From positions 1,243 to 65,242 of the forward strand of contig BDIU01000219.1 in NCBI GenBank assembly GCA_002118135.1: 64,000 nucleotides of DNA, given 5' to 3'. The translations under genes were made by a program, and so were the position numbers. The DNA comes from Trebouxia sp. TZW2008. Its lineage: Eukaryota > Chlorophyta > Trebouxiophyceae > Trebouxiales > Trebouxiaceae. Shown in pieces: positions 57,501 through 64,000 of this stretch. Numbering within the stretch: the stretch's first letter is position 1; every line of letters starts with the position of its first letter. The notes below the pieces were generated by a model. It was not told the origin of the DNA, ran no database searches, and saw only the letters and a program-made list of their open reading frames with translations.

Positions 57501-59720
57501 TTAAGCTTTCTGCACAGAATGGCGCAGAGCACGCATCATGTCTTGCAGTGTTTCATGTGTAGTGTGTGCTCTTCCTCAAACAACTCTAGCTCTAGGGTGT
57601 GGCGTAGTTTTAGTGTGGGGTTGCAGCAGCAATGTCCTTATGTCTCAGGACGTGAACAGCAGAATGTGTGCCAGAATGAGACCAATACAATGACATGGCC
57701 TCAAGGAACTTGTCACCTCACAGGAACATGTAACCTCATCAACAAGCATGTGAATAGCAGTTGTGCTTTCAATCAAGACAAGTCAGAATAATTCTGATGG
57801 TTCAAAGTATGAAAGCCTGTAGCATTCCTACGGCTGATGCAGCTCACCTTCTGGAAGACTGAAGGAGCAAGTCTGGCTGGATCCTTCAGTTGTTGCCAGC
57901 GGGAGCGGGCCAATCCTGCCAGCTCCCCCCTTGCTTGCAGGGCTGCACACGCACTCACAGTCAGTGGGTCAGTCATGGAATCATTTGGCCAACCAGACAG
58001 TGGGTCATGCAGCTGATTGACTACTGCCTTTAAGTTACTTGACCTAATCAGGTGCTGCCAGCGCGCTGACCCCACCAGCTCCCCCCTTGCTTGAAGGGCT
58101 GCGCACTCACTCACAGTCAGTACATCAGTCATGTACTTAGGCAGCCAGTGAGTCAGACAGGCAACAGTCAGTCAGCAGTGAATCCCTGCTTCAGGCAGTT
58201 TAGCAAGTCAGCTGCTGCCAATGGGACTGCGCCAGCCGCGCCAGCCCTGACAGCTTCCCTCTTGCTTGCAGAGCTGCACAGTTACGCACAGTCAGTCAAA
58301 GAGGCAGGGAGTCAGTCACTCACAAGCAGGGAGGAAGGCACCCAAAGAAGGGAGTAAGCATGTGGCTGATGCTGATAGTGGTGCTCTTTGGAGGAATAGC
58401 GTTTGAGCAAGGTCCGGGCAATACACCAGAAATCACAAAAAGTACATTGCAACAGTGACCAAAACAAAGCTTGTCATAATGAATGGTATTGGCAGCGAGA
58501 GCAACAGACTGGAGTTCATGTGTTGATGTTAGTGATGGGTGTATGTAAGAAAAGCTAGCAGGCAAGTAGTCACCAGCAAAGATGTCTTCGTAGCGTGTGA
58601 GATGTGAGAGATCCAAGCCGAGGTCAGGTGCCTCCAGCCTGAGGATGAGTTCCAATTGGTAAAGCTGACTAAGCTCCTCCAGCTTCAGCAGGTGCAGCTT
58701 GGTGGGGGCTATTGCACGCACCCTGCGGAAGAAGGGCGGGTGCAAATGCCCCAGCACTGCAAAGCCCCAGGCTGTGTTTGTTAGAGCCTGCAAGACAAAG
58801 CAAAGGTGAGCGGAGCAACAATCCTGGGGTCGTCAGAGAAAGACAGGGCATGCCAGAATCTGACCTGGTGTCTAGAGTCTCAAGCGCCCTATTGCACAAC
58901 TGGCGCACCATCTCCATGCAAACTTGGTTCTCTGGGTTGACAATATGTGTGGCAAAGGCGTACATCATAATGAGGCCATGAAGGTTGGACAAGACAAGGG
59001 GTCTGCTAGGGTGGATGCATACAGGGACAAACAGACACTTCATGCATCACCTGTACGTCAAAGGTGTCCAGGGTCTCAAATGCCCTATCGCACAGCTGCC
59101 GCACCATCTCCATGCAAATCTGGTCCTCTGGGTCAATTGTATGAGTGGCAAAGGCGTACACCAGGATGGATACAGTAAGGGGGGCAAACGTGGGGCGGGC
59201 TGAGGGGTCTGCTAGGGCTGACAGCACCTTGGCTGCACAGGCTTGGAAGAATTTGGGGTGGTAGTGACGCGCCCCAGAACAAGCCCATATCAAGCTCACC
59301 ATTGGCTGCAAAAAACACCATTTGTTTGTTCAAGCAAGAAACTGGACATGTTGTTTGCATGCACAGGCACATGAGAGCGGTGACGGGGCAAAAGGTGGGG
59401 TGGGCTGAGGGGTCTGCCATGGTGGACAGCACCTTTGCTGCATAGGTTTGGTGTTCAAATTTGGGGTGGTAATGGCAAGCATCAGAAAAGGCCCACACTA
59501 GGCTCACCATTGGCTACGCAAACATACCATACTGATGGGATTGATCTTTCAGCGCCATCATCAATACCATCATGCATTTATGTGAGGTTCTGTGACACAG
59601 CCAGGTGCATACAGGAAAATGAAGCTTGTTCAAACAGCTCTGTGCAATGCCACTGCAAATGGCCCCTCGGTTCAGGTTCTGGGCCAGGCAAAGAAGCATG
59701 AGTGACCATGCGGAACGACA

Positions 59721-59757
<37 letters not shown>

Positions 59758-62479
59758 ATAAAGCCAGCACATCGGCAAATGACATGAGTCTTGCAGTTTG
59801 CCCGCAGAGAAAGCAATGAAGCATACATGCAGCAGAGATGCTGACATTGCCAAGTCTATTACTGCAGCTGTGCAAAGCAGAATGTACAACGCAAGCAGGA
59901 CCCAACCTGCAAGCAAGCAAGGTGAAGGCAGTCGTGTCTACCTGAAACTTCAGTGAAGGCATGCTGACCACAAAGTAGTCTGCTGCTGCATCCATAAGGC
60001 TTGGGCTGTAGTAGCCAATGCTTGACATTGCTGACAGTGACATGGCTAACACCTGCAGCAGGGCATTCAACTTGTCTTTGCACGTGTTTTGTTTTTGCAC
60101 TTTCATGACTTTGTGCACTTGTTCCAACAGGCTGTTCTTCTTCAAGCAGCATTTGAAGTTGTAAGAAAAGGCAGAATATGAATGACATTGTGGCTGGATC
60201 AGTGTCAGCTGGACTGATTGGCTGATGCCAGCAATAGGCCTAAAGGTCAGCTATTGACATTTGATCTGAACAAGTTGAAACAGCATCATACTCTACACGT
60301 GTGATGGAAATTGGTACAACACTTTGCTTACAACTCAGAGGTTGTCACATGACTGCAGGGACAAAAGCAGATTTGTAAGTCATAATCAAAGCGTGTCAAA
60401 GAAGTCTGACCCTGGGGGTGACCTTCTTCTCCTCCAGCAACTGCCCCAAGCGGTTTCTAAGGGCATTTAGCAAAGTGGCCCTGTCCCCTTGAGAAATGAA
60501 GGACTTGCGATACACCAGGGTCTGCGTCTGTTTGTGTAGATCTGCATGACAACAGGATGCTTACTGAACATAGACTCTGCAATTCCTGCACAAACAAGGC
60601 GGTTTCTGAGAGCATTGAGCAGGGTGGCCCTATCCCCTTGAGAAATGAAGGACTTGCGGTGAAGCAGGGTCTGCGTTTGTTTGTGCAGATCTGCATGACA
60701 ACACGGTTCTTTTTGAACTTAAAAACTGCAGTTTCTGCACAAACAAGGCGGCTTCTGAGGGCATCCAGCAAAGTGGCCCTGTCCCCTTGTGAAATGAAGG
60801 ACTTGCAGTAAAGCAGGGTCTACGTTTGTTTGTGCAGATCTGCATGACAACACAGTGCTTTTTGAACATAAAAACTGCAGTTTCTGCATGAGCAAGGCAA
60901 CTTCTGAGGGCATCCAGCAAAGTGGCCCTGTCCCCTTGTGAAATGAAAGACTTGTGGTAAATCAGGGTCTGCATCTGTTTGTGCAGATCTGCACAACAGT
61001 GACACGCTCGCAAGTACATCATGCTGCCTAAAAGGGTGCAAGAAAAGAAAAGGTACGCCTCAATGCACCACAACAAGACCTCAGAGGTATGTATGAGTGG
61101 TCAATCACTTTGCACTCAACATGCAACACTTAGAATGCCAAGATTATGGGTCACTGAGATGCAGTGTAGACTGTACGATGCCCATTGGTGTCAGACGCTT
61201 GCGCAAGCATTTCAGAGCAGCAATCACTGAATTGCATAGTATGGTTCACTGATGCAAAGTCATTGTGTGAGGGCCGTACCAAGCCCACTCACGGCTGCAT
61301 CTGCTTTAAGTCTTTGTGTTGTAGCCCACACATACATGCCCAGATCTGTATCTGACATATGGGGTATGTTGGATAGCCCTTGTGATGTCAGCACGCCCCA
61401 TAGTCCGCCTTCAAAATAATTCAGCTTGGCAAAGGACCATGCTACATTGGCCAATGACTGCACACACGTACACACAGAGGTGAGTGATGCAAAGCACTAA
61501 GGCCCTGATATCCGTTTAGGGCTGTATCTGACATATCGGGTATGACGGAAAAGCCCTTGTGATGTCAGCGCGCCCCATAGCCCGCCTCCAAAATAATTCA
61601 GCTTGGCAAAGGACCATGCTACATTGGCCAGTGACTGCACACATACACACATACATAATGTTGAGTGGTACCAAGCGTTTAGGTCCTTATGTTCAACCAG
61701 GGCTGTACTTAACAAATGGGGTATGTTGGAAAGCCCTTGTGACGTCAGCACGCCCCATACCCCGCCTTCAAAGCAATTCAGCTTGGCAAAGGACCATGCT
61801 ACATTCGCCAGTGACTGCACACGCACATACACACAGGTGAGATATGCGAAGCATTGAGGCCGTTAGATGCAGCCTGTGAACGATTTTAGCTTGGCTGAGG
61901 ATCATGCAACATTGGCCAATGCCTGCACATCAACCAAGGTAGGTGAGAAAGGCCTTTAAAGAAAAACAGCTTGGCAAAATACCGTGCAATTTTGCGGTGG
62001 CTGCACACAGGTGAGGAAAGCCTTCCAACTTTAGTTTGGCAAAGGAACATGCAATATTGGCCAGTGACTGCACACGCACATGCAAAGGTCAGACTTTGAG
62101 AGCAGCAATGCATGTATTTCAAAATGGTAAGCATGCAACAGACAACAATACTAGCCAGTGAGCAGTGACGGATGTGTCAAGGTTGCTGAGAAAATGCAGA
62201 ACATTGTCTGTTGTTGACATGCGCAACAATCTTGCTCAGTGCTACATGCTTGTAGGTGCATGTAACAAGTGACAGGCATCGCTTTGTTTCTTCTTCTGCA
62301 ACGCATGACAGGGAGGTAAGCAAAGGTTGGATGCTGGCTAAACCTGATCTGACAGATTGATTTTCTGCCGTATGGTTGCCGCTGCTGCCGCTGTGATGAA
62401 GGCGGCATCATCAATGAACCCCTGGCTTGCGCTCGCCCATAACACATTGGACAGTGCAGGCAATGAGTACCATGACACA
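54515..62479 (-). CDS. RAP-domain organellar RNA-binding-type protein, 5' end not found
   Basis: RAP proteins (FASTK/OPR-like) act in chloroplast or mitochondrial RNA processing and translation. Exons on the minus strand: 62479-62344, 61457-61293, about 60530-60411 (start uncertain), 60052-59942, 59305-59051, 58787-58574, 57942-57848, 57251-57080, 56171-56080 and 55480-54515. Phases agree from the 60.4-kb donor onward. Upstream exons encode helical repeats with the family look: LPALSNVLWASASQGF, SLANVAWSFAKLNYFEGGLW, LSAMSSIGYYSPSLMDAA, MVSLIWACSGARHYHPKF, ALTNTAWGFAVLGHLHPPFF. The RAP domain spans 57251-56080: YTVDMAFPEARVVVEADGPLHF, RTI, then LGWTVLSIPYFHWDHL. The last exon adds a 320-residue Gln-rich tail of imperfect repeats of about 20 residues (YxDSQQQ pattern), which is unusual for the family. 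The start codon, presumably with a transit peptide, lies beyond 62479, possibly outside the window. Confidence 0.82.
55560..55647 (-). repeat. near-identical copy of the RAP gene last-exon start, 167 bp upstream
   Basis: The true last exon starts at 55480 with AYMEGCLSQVGIHTLPVP. The copy starts at 55647 with AYMEGCLSQVGIHPLPVP and is also preceded by CTGCAG. About 75 nt differ at only a few positions, so this is the youngest of the boundary duplications. If spliced, the copy leads to an early stop. Confidence 0.88.
55668..55935 (+). repeat. CAGT/CAGG tetranucleotide microsatellite
   Basis: About 270 bp of (tcag)n and (caggcag)n units with slight interruptions, in the intron between the RAP-domain exon and the last exon. 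It gives long open frames on both strands (QSVSQ-type peptides), which are artefacts. Confidence 0.95.
56200..56880 (-). repeat. array of RAP-exon acceptor segments, about 170-180 bp period
   Basis: The plus-strand motif a(c/g)tgcagca(a/g)cacc occurs at about 56170 (the true acceptor of exon 56171-56080), 56408, 56587 and 56757. The three distal units share over 100 further bases (ggaccaaggcacctcaatgt, ttgggaggacatcag, gcaagcat, cacaagactcaggtgca). Confidence 0.85.
56340..56390. repeat. dispersed repeat, copy 1
   Basis: A tcaatcaatcaa tract and tgtccttgggagccaacagg, then ggggtcaacagac, recur near 57340-57405. It may be the 3' end of a retroelement, whose tails often end in short tandem repeats; this is not proven. 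Confidence 0.5.
56945..57015 (-). repeat. copy of the RAP-domain exon end and donor
   Basis: The segment with cattccgcatg, gtagag(a/g)tccatcagcttcaa and the GCACTATAG-GTAA donor context near 57080-57140 recurs about 135 bp further on in the intron. Confidence 0.75.
57340..57405. repeat. dispersed repeat, copy 2
   Basis: Matches 56340-56390 in the same orientation: (tcaa)n tract, then tgtccttgggacccaacagg and ggggtcaacagac. Confidence 0.5.
58020..58295 (-). repeat. two decayed copies of the LQARGELAGLARSRW exon
   Basis: The exon at 57942-57848 begins with the codons for LQARGELAG. Copies start near 58098 (LQARGELVGSARWQHL) and near 58272, so spacing is about 156 and 174 bp. Each copy is preceded by the same actcacagtcagt intron sequence. 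Confidence 0.85.
58860..59000 (-). repeat. downstream copy of the RAP gene exon-5 3' half
   Basis: YAFATHIVNPENQVCMEMVRQL here duplicates YAFATHTIDPEDQICMEMVRQL of exon 59305-59051, about 198 bp away. It keeps the reading frame up to LETLDTRSDS and could be a real extra repeat or an alternative exon. Confidence 0.8.
59375..59520 (-). repeat. upstream copy of the RAP gene exon-5 5' half
   Basis: MVSLVWAFSDACHYHPKFEHQT here duplicates MVSLIWACSGARHYHPKFFQAC of the exon beginning at 59305. The acceptor has changed to CGTAG. Confidence 0.8.
59719..59757 (+). repeat. (CAGG)n microsatellite
   Basis: About nine uninterrupted CAGG units in a RAP-gene intron. Confidence 0.95.
60560..61010 (-). repeat. 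three copies of a RAP-gene exon start, exact 149-bp period
   Basis: The landmark agatctgca lies at 60538 (true exon edge), 60687, 60836 and 60985, three exact 149-bp steps. Each unit carries codons for KSFISQGDRATLL(D/N)ALR. Only the first continues into the rest of the exon (GQLLEEKK) and a donor. Confidence 0.92.
61530..62090 (-). repeat. four or five copies of the SLANVAWSFAKLN exon start
   Basis: The true exon begins at 61457. Copies with ANVAWSFAKLN(Y/C)F begin near 61634 and 61814 (steps of 177 and 180 bp), with shorter, more eroded copies near 61924, 62000 and 62070. The first two copies are intact over about 35 codons, to GLSNIPH. Confidence 0.88.
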
Positions 62480-62519
62480 CTGCAGTCACACAGCATGTTC
62501 GGCAAAATTGCGTGAGTCA

Positions 62520-62790
62520 CAATGCGTCATGTGACATGACTGCTATGATGTGGGCTGCATCATCAGTGAACCCCTGGGTTGCGTTCGCCCATAAGGCATT
62601 CAACAACGGAGGCAGTGAATACCATGACACACTGCAAGCCACACAATATCTGATGTACATCATGCCACTGTCAGATGTGTTGCATAAGTGCTGAAATGAA
62701 GGCTGCATCATCAGCAGACCCCTGCCCTGCGCTCGCTCACAAGACGTTGGACATCGCAGGCAATGACGACAAGGACACACCGTACGCTAC
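62520..62790 (-). repeat. two copies of the LPALSNVLWASASQGF exon start, about 150-bp period
   Basis: Copies begin about 152 and 300 bp upstream of the exon starting at 62479. They read LPPLLNALWANATQGFTDDAA and a third, frame-damaged version. Confidence 0.85.
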
Positions 62791-64000
62791 ACAAAAGCTC
62801 ATGTAGCCCATGTACGTCACCATCAAATGCCAAGCATGCAACAAATGTCTATCGTCATACAATGATACTCAGCAAATGCGAGGATAAACACAGTCTAGTG
62901 AGTCAAGTGGCGCGGATTTCATACAGTCAATGTCACAAAGGCATGACAGCTCAAAGAGGTCTGATGTCCCGGATGATACTAGTATCAAATGAGTGGCACA
63001 GTTGTCACGTGCTTGACATGTAGGCTGTGCGCTTTGTGAAGTAGCCAACTGCAGGCTGTGCTGCAATACATGATTTCCACAAGAGCATAATAGCCAAAAC
63101 AGCATAAGGTTGCAACTGGAACAGATTGCTGTACAAGATTCAGAAAGCATTTGGGAGTGCAGCAAACAGTGCACAAGCAGCCGTAGAGACAAGAACAGTT
63201 CGAAGCAGAAACTAAAGTCCTGGTTCAGAAACAAGACATGCATGCATGCAGCTGCACTCCAAATGAGTCGCGTCCAAGCAAGCAGCACTGCCTGCAGGAA
63301 TTCCATGTTGAAACAGGCTGCCAACTCTATCTACATGGCGCAAAAGCAATTTCAATATGGGGGCCCAACACCCAGAAGCATCAGCTGCAAGCTTGCCCTA
63401 AGGCAAATAAGCAAGAGCTACATTGCTGGTCCAATAAGCCTGCTGTATGGCCTACAGAAACAGGGTGAGGCATACCTGTCACCTACCTCCGATTTACACG
63501 GGCACAGGTGTCAATCAGTCGATCAGCAAACAGCTCAACCTAGCAGTCTGCTTGAGGAGACAACTGGCTCACGGCAAAGATGTGACAATTGCAAGCTTTT
63601 CAAAGAGCACTACCTGGCAGTCAATCTAGGGGAGAAATGATCCCAGAGGGCTTGGGTCAGAAACCCCTGCTTTGCTGCCCCCCACACTACAACATATAGC
63701 TCCTTTGCTGGAATGTACTCGCTTTCTGCTCTTGACCTCTCACTGACGAGCTGTATGACCTGTGTACAAATATGACCGGATGAAACATTAGCTCAAGGAC
63801 CTAGCCTAGTGGCATGAGTATCATTTTGTAATGTATAATTTGAGAAGTTTGCCCATCGCTGCATGGGAGTACACCAGAATAGATTGCTCAGTAGAGCTTG
63901 TAAAGCTGGTAGAGGGAGATGCTTTGATAGCAATTGGGCAGCACAGCCTTGCAATGATCAGCAGCATCACATGCATGCTAGACCAGTCATGCTTGACAAA
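62791..64000. other. right edge, no exon resolved
   Basis: This should contain the 5' introns or promoter of the RAP gene. An open plus frame at 63110-63640 shows no domain and has no supporting exon partners. Confidence 0.4.

Noticed and set aside
63110..63640. 176-residue plus-strand open frame at the right edge
   Set aside because: No recognisable motif, and the flanking DNA is more likely the 5' part of the minus-strand RAP gene.
1..64000. CRISPR arrays, bacterial operons or prophage
   Set aside because: Repeats are degenerate and tied to exon edges; genes are spliced and monocistronic; no ribosome binding sites or phage genes are seen.

Overview
The window is nuclear DNA of a eukaryote, most likely a chlorophyte green alga. 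Genes are split into many short exons joined by GT-AG introns (two are GC-AG). The gene set mixes plastid, organellar-RNA and ciliary functions: an EXECUTER-type plastid protein, a RAP-domain protein of the organellar RNA-binding kind, and the light intermediate chain of the dynein-2 motor of intraflagellar transport. The dynein gene argues for a lineage that still makes flagellated cells. A trebouxiophyte is my best guess, but this is inference. Gene models below were assembled by hand from both strands. For seven spliced genes the exon phases agree at every junction and the summed length is a whole number of codons, which is the main internal check.

Layout. 1-3.1 kb: no recognisable gene. 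3.1-8.06 kb (+): an unrecognised 572-residue protein. 8.48 kb (+): tRNA-Gly(UCC). 9.07-17.5 kb (-): EXECUTER homologue. 17.5-20.7 kb: nothing recognised. 20.7-22.6 kb (-): MacroD-type ADP-ribosyl hydrolase. 24.0-31.5 kb (-): a dCTP-pyrophosphatase-like domain fused to a homeodomain-like domain. 32.4-39.0 kb (-): THOC1/HPR1 of the THO mRNA-export complex, divergent from a BAR-like protein (39.1-41.4 kb, +). 42.2-43.0 kb (-): calmodulin-like EF-hand protein, divergent from a Ser/Ala-rich unknown (43.3-45.8 kb, +). 46.2-50.2 kb (-): dynein-2 light intermediate chain, divergent from ribosomal protein L4 (50.4-53.7 kb, +). 54.5 kb to the right part of the window (-): RAP-domain protein with a Q-rich repetitive tail, its 5' end not found.

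Two observations stand out. First, the dCTPase-homeodomain fusion is supported by one continuous reading phase over nine exons. Second, six of the genes carry, inside their introns, tandem decayed copies of the neighbouring exon edge together with its splice site. Periods are often exact: 149 bp in two unrelated genes, and about 165 and 177-180 bp elsewhere. Introns here seem to grow by tandem duplication of exon-intron boundary segments of roughly nucleosome size. A complete MITE-like element with long terminal inverted repeats sits in one intron, with partial relatives in two others.
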